Shown in pieces: positions 27,737-36,227 of a DNA stretch of 48,669 nucleotides (its first letter is position 1; the number at the start of each line of letters is the position of its first letter). The notes under the pieces are model-generated. The model was not told the origin of the DNA. It saw only the letters and a list, made by a program, of their open reading frames with translations, and did not search any database. The position numbers were made by a program, and so were the translations under genes. This DNA comes from Candidatus Azobacteroides sp. (GTDB lineage: Bacteria > Bacteroidota > Bacteroidia > Bacteroidales > WRGA01): NCBI GenBank assembly GCA_021201815.1, contig JAJQEC010000112.1, positions 1-48,669 of the forward strand, given 5' to 3'.

Positions 27737-28639
27737 ATGAAAATCTCAGCAATTATTTTAACCCTGTGCGTATTCACTTTAACCATTGAAACTCAGGGAC
27801 AGGTTTATTTGAAGTCGGAATATGCATCATTTTCTTCTTTCAAAGATGAAAACAACCAAAAAACAGGAGGTTCAGGAGATATGTTTAAAGTAAGCGGAGG
27901 ATGTACCCTGCCCTTATCTTTTAAAGAAGAAGAAAACAACCGTATAAAGATGTGGGAGGTATCGCTGGATGCAACTTATGCTAAGTATAATAATAAAAAC
28001 ATTCCTACCTTTATGCACCCGGATAATATTATCAACACAACCTTAAGCATTAGTCATTTACGTCCCATTGGCCGAAAATGGTCTATGCTTGGGGTACTGG
28101 GAGGCGGTATCTATTCCGATCCTTCACAAATAAAAGCCAAAAGCATACTCGGTAGCGGAGGGATAGTTTTCATATGCCATATATCGGATAACCTGGATGT
28201 AGGTATCGGAATTGGAGTGAGTAATAGCTACGGTATTCCATTGGGCTTACCGATGGGATATCTTAACTGGCATATTGACGGTAAATACGAAGTAAAAGTA
28301 AACATGCTGGAGGCCGCCGAATTATCAGCAGCAGTCGTTTTCAATGACTGGTTCAAGATAAGACTGATTGGACTTGAAGTCGATGGGATGTCAGCAGTAA
28401 TGGATGTAGAGGGTAAATCAAAGATATTCGGTTCGGTATCTATTAAATCGGGTTTGCAGGCTGATTTCAAAATGGGTAAGACCTCTTCCATACAGTTAAT
28501 CGGGGGTGGGCTATGGAACAGAACTGCCTGTGTAATTAACAGAAACATTAAAGACTATTTCAAATGGTTCGGAAGAGAGTTTGATCCCGGCTTCCAACCC
28601 GTTATGTATTTTCAGGTAGGTTATAAATTAGGATTTTAG
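27737..28639 (+). CDS. DUF6268-type outer-membrane beta-barrel protein
   Basis: A 300-residue exported protein with signal peptide MKISAIILTLCVFTLTIETQGQ. The mature part alternates strands and turns (MWEVSLDATYAKYN, WSMLGVLGGGIYSDPS, NLDVGIGIGVSNSYG, SIQLIGGGLWNR) and ends in aromatic VMYFQVGYKLGF, the C-terminal phenylalanine expected of a barrel inserted by the BAM complex. The pattern fits DUF6268-like proteins, often found beside LytTR-type regulators in Bacteroidota, as here. The substrate is unknown. Confidence 0.7.
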   Translation: MKISAIILTLCVFTLTIETQGQVYLKSEYASFSSFKDENNQKTGGSGDMFKVSGGCTLPLSFKEEENNRIKMWEVSLDATYAKYNNKNIPTFMHPDNIINTTLSISHLRPIGRKWSMLGVLGGGIYSDPSQIKAKSILGSGGIVFICHISDNLDVGIGIGVSNSYGIPLGLPMGYLNWHIDGKYEVKVNMLEAAELSAAVVFNDWFKIRLIGLEVDGMSAVMDVEGKSKIFGSVSIKSGLQADFKMGKTSSIQLIGGGLWNRTACVINRNIKDYFKWFGREFDPGFQPVMYFQVGYKLGF

Positions 28640-28900
28640 ATATAATCCATACACGTAGCATTATAATAAGACACCCCACAATCATGCATATCCATCCGCT
28701 GGTCCGGCTTTCCCCTATTAATGGAATTGCCGTATGCGCAGCGAACCCTCAAGACAACGATAAAATCCTGCCGATCCCATGAATACCGCCGCACTTAATA
28801 TGATGAACAAATATTACGGTCACACAGAAATTAGCCTCTTCGATATATACGTACATCCGGACATAGCTGTAATGATATTCTACAAACAGGTAAACTAAGA
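28640..28900 (+). other. Intergenic region with two tiny overlapping frames
   Basis: MHIHPLVRLSPINGIAVCA... stops at 28780-28782 and overlaps, as ATGA, a 39-codon frame (28779-28898) reading MNTAALNMMNKYYGH and ending YKQVN. The overlap is operon-like but neither frame is recognisable; remnants of a decayed gene are as likely as real peptides. Confidence 0.25.
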
Positions 28901-28944
28901 AAAAAAATAAGGAGTTTACTTTAAAAGTAAATTCCTTATTTTTT
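28901..28944. terminator. Bidirectional terminator between DUF6268 and LytTR genes
   Basis: A near-perfect hairpin of about 20 pairs (AATAAGGAGTTTACTT with AAGTAAATTCCTTATT, loop TAA), with A-run on the left and T-run on the right, serves both convergent genes. It slightly overlaps the stop codon of the minus-strand gene. Confidence 0.85.
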
Positions 28945-29701
28945 ACTTGCTGATCAGATTCTTATAAACCACCTGGTTCAAAAGATCCTCTTTCCGGTGG
29001 CGGGAGAGCGGCAGTTCAATACCATTTACAAATACCCGTCCGCTCATAATAGAATCAATCTGGGCCACATTAATCAGAAACGATTTATGAATCCTGAAAA
29101 ACTGTTCCTTTGGTAGCATCTCTTCCAACGAAGATAAGGTTTGATGAATCACTTTTTTATCTTCCCGGAAATGCAGTTTCACATAATTCTGCATGCTTTC
29201 GATATATAAAATATCCGGCCAGTATATCTTCTCAAAAGAATCTCCCTGACGGATATACATATACTCTTGTTGCCCGTTACCACTGCTCTCCACAGGATTG
29301 CGCAGCTTGAATAACTGTAATGCATTAACGGCTGCCTGATAAAAGCGTTTAAATGCAATCGGCTTCATCAGGTAATCCACCACTTGTAAACGATAACCCT
29401 CCAGCGCATACTCGGAATAAGCAGTAGTAAAAATAGTCAGCGGAGGATTATCAAGGGATTCCAGAAAATCCATGCCGGAAAGATAAGGCATATTAATATC
29501 AAGGAAAATCAAGTCCGTTATTCCCTTATTCACATACTCCATCGCCTCCAAAGCCGATGAACAATCCCCCACCAGCTCCAGAAATTCAACTTTTGCAATA
29601 AAATCCACCATTCCTTCTCTGGTTACCGGTTCATCATCTACTACAAGACACCGCAGCACGATTTTATTTGCTTCTTTTCCTATATTTTCTTCCATAATCA
29701 T
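28943..29701 (-). CDS. LytTR-family response regulator
   Basis: A 252-residue two-component regulator. The receiver domain (about 15-130) has the acidic pair DDE (VVDDEP), phospho-acceptor Asp in LIFLDINMPYLSG (about 69), Thr in FTTAYSEYALEGY and Lys in DYLMKPIAF. The LytTR DNA-binding domain follows (about 150-248, with ILYIESMQNYVKLHF and FFRIHKSFLINVAQIDSI). Its start overlaps the kinase stop (TGATG), so the two are translated together. Targets are likely nearby membrane genes, possibly the DUF6268 barrel; that is inference. Confidence 0.93.
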   Translation of the reverse strand: MIMEENIGKEANKIVLRCLVVDDEPVTREGMVDFIAKVEFLELVGDCSSALEAMEYVNKGITDLIFLDINMPYLSGMDFLESLDNPPLTIFTTAYSEYALEGYRLQVVDYLMKPIAFKRFYQAAVNALQLFKLRNPVESSGNGQQEYMYIRQGDSFEKIYWPDILYIESMQNYVKLHFREDKKVIHQTLSSLEEMLPKEQFFRIHKSFLINVAQIDSIMSGRVFVNGIELPLSRHRKEDLLNQVVYKNLISK

Positions 29702-30726
29702 CAGGATAATTTAATTTCCAGGTTGACTCTGTAAACCGTATCCGTCGTATGAATATTCAGTTGATGTTGGTCGGGATACACAATAGCCAATCGTTTGCCC
29801 GTATTGACCAATCCCAATCCTCCTCCCTGTTTACGGGGCGATTCGATCGTCTTTGAATTTTCCACCATCATGGTAAACACTTGTCCTTTCTGCCTGATAA
29901 CTATGTTTATATACCCTTTTTCCGAAGGCATCCTCGATACATGCTTAAAAGCATTTTCAATGAATGCGATAAGTACGAAAGGAGTAATCAGTTTTTTTCC
30001 GTTTTCCACTTCCCATTGGCAATCCACATTCAATTCATTGCCCCACCTCAATTTCTCTACCTCGATCACATCCTGAATATACTTTACCTCCTTTTCCAGC
30101 AGCACCATATCATTATTGCACTCATATAATTGATAACGCAATATATCTGAAAAACGGATCAGTAACTCTGAGGCCAAATCAATATTCTTCTGCATCAATA
30201 TATGAATATGATTCAGTACATTAAACATCATGTGCGGATTGACCTGATTGCGCAGGAACACTAATTGTTCTTCCAAATGCGCCTTTTCCTGCAAAGCATG
30301 TTGCTGGAAAAACTCCAAGCCGCAGAATCCCGACAGCAACATAAGCGAAGATGGAATCATACCAAGAAACTCCCTGAACAGCGTGCTATACGTTTCGGAA
30401 ATAAGAGCAGAATAAGGAAATATTCCGTTAATCTCCAACCAGAGAAAGCCCTTCACAATCAGAATAAGCATCAGGGCCAAACATAAAGTGACCAAAATAA
30501 AACCAGTGATAAAGCGAACGGCTTTACGCTTAAGCAATGTCCTTTTTAAAAGCACCTTAGAAGTATAAGTAGTTGCCAGAAAAGCAACAGTTATAAAACA
30601 AAGTGTAAACAGGAACGATTCCAATACGGTAGCCTTTGCCGAAAACTGTACCCAAAGGGTAATAAACAGCACTATCCAGAACCCCCCTATAAAAAGATTA
30701 TAATATTCAAGAAACTTCGTTTTCAT
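29701..30726 (-). CDS. LytS/YehU-type sensor histidine kinase
   Basis: A 341-residue inner-membrane kinase. Four hydrophobic segments (about 12-30, 36-55, 70-93, 118-140) form the sensor part, followed by the His_kinase (PF06580) motif FLRNQVNPHMMFNVLNHIHIL with the phospho-accepting His (about 179). A HATPase domain follows with FVLIAFIENAFKHV (N box) and GGGLGLVNTGKRLAIVY (G box). No periplasmic sensor domain is present. Partner of the LytTR regulator immediately downstream. Confidence 0.93.
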   Translation of the reverse strand: MKTKFLEYYNLFIGGFWIVLFITLWVQFSAKATVLESFLFTLCFITVAFLATTYTSKVLLKRTLLKRKAVRFITGFILVTLCLALMLILIVKGFLWLEINGIFPYSALISETYSTLFREFLGMIPSSLMLLSGFCGLEFFQQHALQEKAHLEEQLVFLRNQVNPHMMFNVLNHIHILMQKNIDLASELLIRFSDILRYQLYECNNDMVLLEKEVKYIQDVIEVEKLRWGNELNVDCQWEVENGKKLITPFVLIAFIENAFKHVSRMPSEKGYINIVIRQKGQVFTMMVENSKTIESPRKQGGGLGLVNTGKRLAIVYPDQHQLNIHTTDTVYRVNLEIKLS

Positions 30727-31171
30727 TTTTTACGACTTAACCTTCCGGTAAGACAAAGATACAAGATAGATTTCGGATTCCCGTAACCTCTTATCACAAG
30801 CAACTTACCAGTTGTCAAATAGTACAGCTACTTTGCCTGCACCTATTTATTTTGCTTCTGAAAATAAAAACAACAAAATAAATGAAGCAGGAGATTATCT
30901 TTTTACCTGTTATCCCACCTGTCTATTGCCATACACCTGGACAGCTTTACAAACAATTTCACATTTACTTTTTTTTACTTAGATAGTATTTATGAGCTAA
31001 AAAGCTAATAAGTATCTTCTTTTTCAGGAAAAATATCGTAAAGTAAAAATTGAAAGAAAAGTTATTTTTTAACAGAAAATAAAGACTATATTTTTCTTAT
31101 ACTTGATTTAATAAATGGAGAGATAATTAGTAAGAAATTAGTATTTTTGTATAAAACAAATATCATAAAAT
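30727..31171. other. Divergent intergenic region with promoter candidates
   Basis: 445 bases with no gene. On the minus strand TATCTTTG (30761-30754) fits the -7 box for the kinase gene; on the plus strand TATTTTTG (31142-31149) lies 22 bases before the nucleotidyltransferase gene. Neither has a strong -33 box. Confidence 0.4.
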
Positions 31172-31483
31172 ATGAAACGCCCCGAAATTATAGAGAAATT
31201 ACGTAACAAAATTGCAGAACTTCCTACTAAGGTTACGATTATTCTCTTTGGCAGTGAAGCACGGGGAGATGCACGTCCGGATAGTGATATTGATTTATTG
31301 ATTCTTGTTGAGGGAAATAACCTCAATGAAGAGGAAGTGCAAAAAATAATTTATCCTCTTTTTCGTATTGAGGATGAAACACATATTTTAATTAACCCAG
31401 TAGTTAAATTAAAAAAGGAATGGGGTAAAATTAAAACCCCATTTTATGAAAATGTAACCAAAGACGGTATTATATTATGCTAA
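31172..31483 (+). CDS. MNT-type nucleotidyltransferase
   Basis: A 103-residue minimal nucleotidyltransferase. The signature GSEARGDARPDSDIDLL occupies about 27-43, with the catalytic Asp pair D39/D41 and the GS motif intact. Such proteins pair with HEPN proteins; in characterised MntA/HepT modules the MNT protein is an antitoxin that adds AMP to the HEPN toxin. The stop overlaps the start of the HEPN gene by seven bases, the usual coupled layout. The HEPN partner here is frameshifted. Confidence 0.88.
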   Translation: MKRPEIIEKLRNKIAELPTKVTIILFGSEARGDARPDSDIDLLILVEGNNLNEEEVQKIIYPLFRIEDETHILINPVVKLKKEWGKIKTPFYENVTKDGIILC

Positions 31484-31878
31484 CAGAGGAAGAAAGGGAC
31501 CAGATAGTAAAGGTACGTTTAGAAAATGTAAAGGAAGCTATTGAAACAGCAGAGCTATTAAGACCTCATGGATACTGGCAGGCTACTATAAACCGCATGT
31601 ACTATGCCTGTTACTATGCCGTAACTGCACTCTTAATAAAAAATCAGATTAATGCTCAAACTCATGCAGGAGTACGGCAAATGTTAGGGTTACATTTTAT
31701 AACAAGTGGGAAACTCTCTATCGAAATGGGTGACTATTACCGAAATCTTTTCTCAAAAAGAATCCGGGGATTATGATGATTTCATGACATTTAATAAAGA
31801 AATTATAGATAAATTATTTGTTGATTTCTATGATTTTATAGATACAATTAAAGATTTAATAAAGGAAGAAAATAAGTA
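31477..31878 (+). pseudogene. HEPN-domain protein, frameshifted
   Basis: The frame from 31477 gives 99 residues and stops at 31776 after LFSKRIRGL. Moving by one base near 31760 continues the family sequence as ESGDYDDFMTFNKEIIDKLF ... KDLIKEENK to TAA at 31876-31878, a normal HEPN length of about 133 residues. The N-terminal part holds RMYYACYYAVTALL and THAGVRQMLGLHFI, typical of the PF05168 branch. The RX4-6H ribonuclease motif of HepT-type toxins is not evident. Either a real lesion or a sequence error in an A-rich run. Confidence 0.75.
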
Positions 31879-32641
31879 ATTGGATTTTTGACTTTATCCG
31901 ACCTGCTGATTCCCGAATACATAGGTTTATTTCTCCCGAAAGTTTTCTAATATAATTGAGCCTACAAAAGTCTTATACAATATATAACTGTTGATTCCAA
32001 GTGGCTTTATCTTTTTTCCAACATCAGTCTCCTGCTTTTTTCCTTAAAGCAAAATCCAAGTTACATTACGGAAAAACGATATAAACACTTGGTTTTTAAC
32101 AAATCAGGTGTTTTTTGTTTTTAAATAGGGAAAAAAGAAGATAAGAGTAATTTATTTTCTTTATCTTTATGCTTTAAACAGTTAGGTTTTTCTTGTATCT
32201 TTCTCAGGAATGTTTTTGCGCTGCCTCCATCCGGCAGATCTTCCCATCGTCAGAACTGACATCAGAATCAACTTTCTTGTTTATTAAGTAGCAACAGGTG
32301 ATGAAAAGGTGAAACACAACAATCCTCATTTATTTTTATAGCATGGAAACATTTTTTATAAAGAACAAAGAAATTAAACTCCCTATTATTAAAAGTGAGA
32401 TAAATATGGGAAGAACCTTTTTCAGGAATTGCTTCAATTATTTCCCGTAAATATGAGAATAAGTTTTCCATCTTGTTTTCCATTAAAAATAATCCATATA
32501 GGACATGATGAATTTTAACTGGAATTTAAAAGATGAACAACATTCAGCCTGGAAAATAAGTAGGGTAAAAGTAATAACACCTAACCTGAAACTCGGATTT
32601 AACATCCCTGAAAAAGAAGTATTTTAATTAATAACAAAAAG
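31879..32641. other. Intergenic region with weak small-ORF candidates
   Basis: 763 bases. A 71-codon minus-strand frame (32268-32483, MENKMENLFSYLREIIEAIPEKG) and a 40-codon plus-strand frame (32503-32625, ending LKLGFNIPEKEVF just before the next gene) are protein-like but unrecognised. A purine/pyrimidine-rich A/T stretch near 32090-32170 has no clear role. Confidence 0.3.
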
Positions 32642-33679
32642 ATGAATGATAATTTAATAGAAGAAACCGTAAAAAGATATATCCGAGAATACGACCGATA
32701 CAAGAAACTGGCTGATATTGTTTTTAATATATGCCAGAATATTGTACAGAAAAACCTAACCATCAGGGCAACCGTCCAGCACCGGGCAAAAAGTCCGTCA
32801 AGTCTTGCCGAAAAATTAAGGAAAACTACTAAATATAAATCCGTAGATAGTGTTTTTGCCGGGATCAGCGATCTGGCTGGTGTACGCATCATTACGTATC
32901 AGGAAGCGGACAGACCGAAGGTGGTAGAAGATATCCGGCGCACTTTCGTGGGTATAGAAAATGAGGAAATAAGAATTGAAGTGAAAGATAAAAACGGCAG
33001 TAACGGGAAATATTATAAAGCAACCCATTGTCAGGTCGCATTGCCTTCTGAATATCTTATTGACAACTTTAATTTAAAAAACACGACTTGTGAAATTCAG
33101 GTATGCAGTCTTTTATCACATGTATATAATGAAATTGAGCATGATCTGCAATACAAACCCCGGACCGGTAAACTATCGAACGAAGAAAAACTTCTGATTG
33201 ACCAGTTGGGATTAATTACAAAATCCGGAGATATCACTATCCGAAGGTTATTGGAAGCAACGAACGAAAGATTGAAAAAGCAGAAAGGGGAATTTGTCGA
33301 CGTCCATGATTTTACTATCAGAATGGGAGAACTGGTAAAAGTGGGGGAATCATTTTCCAAAAATGCAGGTTTATTATATGATGAGTTTGTAAATTTAAAA
33401 CTGACTTCCCCTGAAACAATCTTCTCCACTCTTCTTAATAAGGATGAAAATCTGTTGGATGTGGCGAATACAGAATTCGAAAGGTTAACCGAATATATAA
33501 GAGAGAATAACTTACCTGTTAAAATCGATAAGATTTCTTCAGATTTACTGCTATTGGTTTTATTAAGAAGAATGGTCGATCCTATATTAAAAGAAAATCC
33601 GGCGATTGCAGATAACGACCGGACATCACGTTTATTAAAAATAGCGAATGTATATAAAGAAATGATTTCAAAACAATAA
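32642..33679 (+). CDS. RelA/SpoT-domain nucleotide pyrophosphokinase-like protein
   Basis: A 345-residue protein whose first 190 residues match the synthetase domain PF04607: HRAKSPSSLAEKL (about 47-59), ISDLAGVRIITY (75-86), KYYKATHCQV (123-132) and CEIQVCSLLSHVYNEIEHDLQYKP (150-173). No HD hydrolase, TGS or ACT domain is present, so it is a stand-alone alarmone synthetase-like enzyme. The remaining 155 residues form an unrecognised, probably helical extension. Members of this group include (p)ppGpp synthetases, toxic ToxSAS enzymes and phage-defence CapRel proteins; which applies is unknown. It lies alone on the plus strand, after the broken MNT-HEPN pair. Confidence 0.85.
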   Translation: MNDNLIEETVKRYIREYDRYKKLADIVFNICQNIVQKNLTIRATVQHRAKSPSSLAEKLRKTTKYKSVDSVFAGISDLAGVRIITYQEADRPKVVEDIRRTFVGIENEEIRIEVKDKNGSNGKYYKATHCQVALPSEYLIDNFNLKNTTCEIQVCSLLSHVYNEIEHDLQYKPRTGKLSNEEKLLIDQLGLITKSGDITIRRLLEATNERLKKQKGEFVDVHDFTIRMGELVKVGESFSKNAGLLYDEFVNLKLTSPETIFSTLLNKDENLLDVANTEFERLTEYIRENNLPVKIDKISSDLLLLVLLRRMVDPILKENPAIADNDRTSRLLKIANVYKEMISKQ

Positions 33680-33802
33680 AAAAGGTTTGTTGTTTACCCA
33701 TACCATATATCTGAGCTAAAGAACCCTTTCCTAACCCCATCAAACTACCGGATTTGCAAAGGATCAGGGTTGATTTTATGAATAGATCCGATGGATAATA
33801 AA

Positions 33803-34849
33803 TTAGATTCCTCCTACTGAATCTTGTATAATCACCGACTCTATTCCTTTTCTTCCGGAATAAGGCATTTTATCTCCATACCCAAGTCTCAGAAGGATAA
33901 CCGGATATTCCTCCTTCAGATTTAATGCATTTGCCATTTGTTCTGACAAAGCCTGCACTTCATTTGGCTGATTCAGATAAGAGTGAACAATCCCCATTTC
34001 CGTAGTGATTAAGAGAAATCGCTGTAATATCCGGCCTAGCTGAATCCATTCCTTACAAGTATTTTCTTTTACCGTAAACAATGCAAAATGCGAAGAAGAC
34101 GCGATCTTTTTGTTATCACCTTTTACTTGTGAACGTTCATTTATAGCCAAACCGATAACAGGCTTTGAAATAAGAGCAGGCAGATTGGGTGCTCCGAACA
34201 CACGATAACTCAATCCGTCCTTTTTTTCCTCACTGTGTTTTTTATTAAAACGCATCCATTCCTTTAGTTCCGTTTTAAATGCTTTATCTTTCATCTGAAT
34301 CCGGTTACCTGATTCCACATATCTTTTTATCGAATCAAATCTGGCAGTTCCATTTTCATAGAAATGGATATGAATATTCTGACTCATTATTTTATTTCCC
34401 AAAGCAGAAATTGTATCCCGGGGAATTCGCTTTCCGTTATATACACTACGGTTTGTTTGTCTGACAGGTATTTGAGCAAATAAATCACAAGGGGTTATAA
34501 TTGTATCCGAAGGAAAAAGGTCAACGGAAATTACTCCTTTTTCTGTTACTGTAACAACAGACTCATAATTTTTCTCCATGGCTGCCAGGCAAAGGTTCTC
34601 CAGAGCACATCCCAAGCTGATAAATAACTCTCTGTTTTCAGTATCTACTACCGGAAGTGATTTTGTATAATCCGGATGAATTTCAATACGATTTCCATCT
34701 ATTTTGAATAACCAGGGTTGCGTATTATGGCCGGAGGGTGCTTTTACCGCGTGTGTAATCATAAAAAGAAAATCCGGATTCAGGATTTCCGCTATTATCG
34801 AACTAAAACACATAATAAATAAATTTAAGATAATTACTACTCTACACAT
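33803..34849 (-). CDS. Nitroreductase-fold flavoprotein (Acg-like)
   Basis: A 348-residue protein with FMN-dependent nitroreductase features: APSGHNTQPWLFKI near residues 37-50 and PVRQTNRSVYNGKRIP near 128-143, with a second half-domain ending YPVILLRLGYGDKMPYSGRK. Length and motifs fit the two-lobed Acg/TM1586-like branch. The first 20 residues are hydrophobic, so either a signal or a later start (Met at 34813) applies. It lies 98 bases downstream of the TetR gene on the same strand and is probably controlled by it. The substrate is not evident. Confidence 0.8.
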   Translation of the reverse strand: MCRVVIILNLFIMCFSSIIAEILNPDFLFMITHAVKAPSGHNTQPWLFKIDGNRIEIHPDYTKSLPVVDTENRELFISLGCALENLCLAAMEKNYESVVTVTEKGVISVDLFPSDTIITPCDLFAQIPVRQTNRSVYNGKRIPRDTISALGNKIMSQNIHIHFYENGTARFDSIKRYVESGNRIQMKDKAFKTELKEWMRFNKKHSEEKKDGLSYRVFGAPNLPALISKPVIGLAINERSQVKGDNKKIASSSHFALFTVKENTCKEWIQLGRILQRFLLITTEMGIVHSYLNQPNEVQALSEQMANALNLKEEYPVILLRLGYGDKMPYSGRKGIESVIIQDSVGGI

Positions 34850-34947
34850 ATACTTTTAAAAATTCAATTCCGATTAAAAGAATTCCATATAATATTTCAA
34901 GAAGGATTAAAACCGGAAATATTTCTTCCTTTTTAGTAATGGCTCAT

Positions 34948-35541
34948 TTATTCAACTAACCATTCATCAATAATTGCATTGATTCCTTCTTCTAACTGCT
35001 TCCACCCCTCTTCCTTATGGATGGGAAAACCATTATAAACTTCCGCGACATCGCCGAACATAGCTAAATAAGTAATGGAACTGCTTATTAAAGTTGCAAG
35101 TATCTGAATCTGGGAATAAGGAATCCCGGAAATCCGGCTGACAAAATCAATAAGCCTGACTCCATTCTCTTCTCTTTTCTTCCTTATCTCTTCTACCAAA
35201 GAATTATTTACAGACAACTCCCAACGGCAAAGACGAATCAGCAACTTATTTTCCCTGAGTTGCCGGATCTGCTCCCGGAAAAGGTTCTTTATAAATCCGT
35301 TTAATTCCTTTTTATCAGGGATTTCAGCCGGAAGATTTACCCAATAATCATATTGCATGATATATCTTGCAATCAATTCTTCCAGAGAACCGAAATAACG
35401 ATATATAAGCATTTTGGAAACTCCGGCTCTTTGTGCTACCTGATTCACTCCTAAAAACTCGAGGCCATTCTCTTCTATTATTAGACCTACTGTTTCCAGC
35501 AGGCGCTTTTCCGTAGATTCTCTATCTTTCTCCAGTTTCAT
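34948..35541 (-). CDS. TetR/AcrR-family transcriptional repressor
   Basis: A 197-residue regulator. The N-terminal helix-turn-helix reads FLGVNQVAQRAGVSKMLIYRYFGSLEELI (about 29-57), the TetR signature; the C-terminal two-thirds is a helical ligand domain without a named match. Two near-identical 18-base palindromes lie 20-61 bases upstream of its start and overlap the predicted promoter, which points to autorepression. The nitroreductase gene downstream is the likely co-regulated target, perhaps responding to an electrophilic or quinone-like compound (inference). Confidence 0.92.
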   Translation of the reverse strand: MKLEKDRESTEKRLLETVGLIIEENGLEFLGVNQVAQRAGVSKMLIYRYFGSLEELIARYIMQYDYWVNLPAEIPDKKELNGFIKNLFREQIRQLRENKLLIRLCRWELSVNNSLVEEIRKKREENGVRLIDFVSRISGIPYSQIQILATLISSSITYLAMFGDVAEVYNGFPIHKEEGWKQLEEGINAIIDEWLVE

Positions 35542-35560
35542 ATTCTTTAGTTTCAGACAA

Positions 35561-35578
35561 TGTTACCATTCGGTAACA
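35561..35578. promoter_or_regulatory. TetR operator 1
   Basis: Perfect palindrome TGTTACC-ATTC-GGTAACA, overlapping the edge of the -7 box and the predicted start of the TetR promoter. Confidence 0.7.
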
Positions 35579-35607
35579 AAGATATGTTACTTCCCGGTAA
35601 CATGCAA
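35577..35607 (-). promoter_or_regulatory. Promoter of the TetR-nitroreductase unit
   Basis: On the minus strand TTGC (35607-35604), 19 bases, then TATCTTTG (35584-35577). Operator 2 fills the spacer and operator 1 begins at the -7 box. Confidence 0.65.
35585..35602. promoter_or_regulatory. TetR operator 2
   Basis: Palindrome TGTTAC-TTCCCG-GTAACA, centred 24 bases from operator 1 and lying between the -33 and -7 boxes. Confidence 0.7.
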
Positions 35608-36191
35608 GACAAAAGTTATTTTTTATTCTTCCTGTTTCTGGCAATGTACCTATCAGCTTCCGTACAGATTAAAATTGCCTGCATGGGTGACAGCAATACA
35701 TTAGGACAGATAGATACCGGCGGCCAACAGGACCTTTACTCCTGGCCGACTCAATTACAGAAGCTGCTCGGAAATGAATATTATATGGAAAAACTGGGTT
35801 TTAACGCGGCAACTCTTTTGAATGAAAGCGATATGCCCTGGAAAAGCAGTTATAATGCTCATTACTACAATACACTGGTAAACCTGAACCCGGATATTAT
35901 CATTATCATGCTGGGTACAAATGATATCAAACCCCATACCTGGAACCTGAATCAATTTCTGGATGATTATGAAGACTGGATGCTGGAATTCCGCAATTAT
36001 CCTTCCAATCCGAAATGTATATGGCGATTCCGATAAAAATACTTTCCAACAGCGGAGATTTCAATAACACAATTACACAGATCACACCGGTACTGCAGAT
36101 TTCATTCCTGAATCCCGGAATATATTTTTTGCAAGTAAACGGGAAAACTGTAAAATTATCAAACAATAATACTATTTTTGTACCTACCTGA
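35602..36191 (+). pseudogene. SGNH-hydrolase (GDSL esterase-like) remnant with T9SS-like tail
   Basis: The frame from 35602 starts with a signal peptide (MQDKSYFLFFLFLAMYLSAS) and the SGNH block I motif IACMGDSNTLG, followed by block III IIMLGTNDIKP. It stops at 36034 after PKCIWRFR. One base of frame change restores VYMAIPIKIFSNSG ... NNTITQITPVLQ, and within a few residues the sequence jumps to NPGIYFLQVNGKTVKL, which resembles a T9SS sorting-domain end. The region holding the catalytic Asp-x-x-His is absent, so a deletion plus a frameshift has collapsed the gene. Confidence 0.7.
36173..36180 (+). promoter_or_regulatory. Possible GH125 promoter (-7 box)
   Basis: TATTTTTG, 47 bases before the GH125 start, inside the tail of the SGNH remnant; no clear -33 box. 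Confidence 0.3.
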
Positions 36192-36227
36192 TGCCGGATT
36201 TCCGGAAAAGTGAATGAAAAAAATAAT

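Noticed and set aside
26821..28700. A second copy of the tRNA-Lys 3' end as an attachment site
   Set aside because: No repeat of the T arm and acceptor sequence was found by eye in the following 2 kb.
32268..32483. A small gene of 71 codons
   Set aside because: Kept only as a candidate: no promoter, no recognisable domain, and low-complexity ends.
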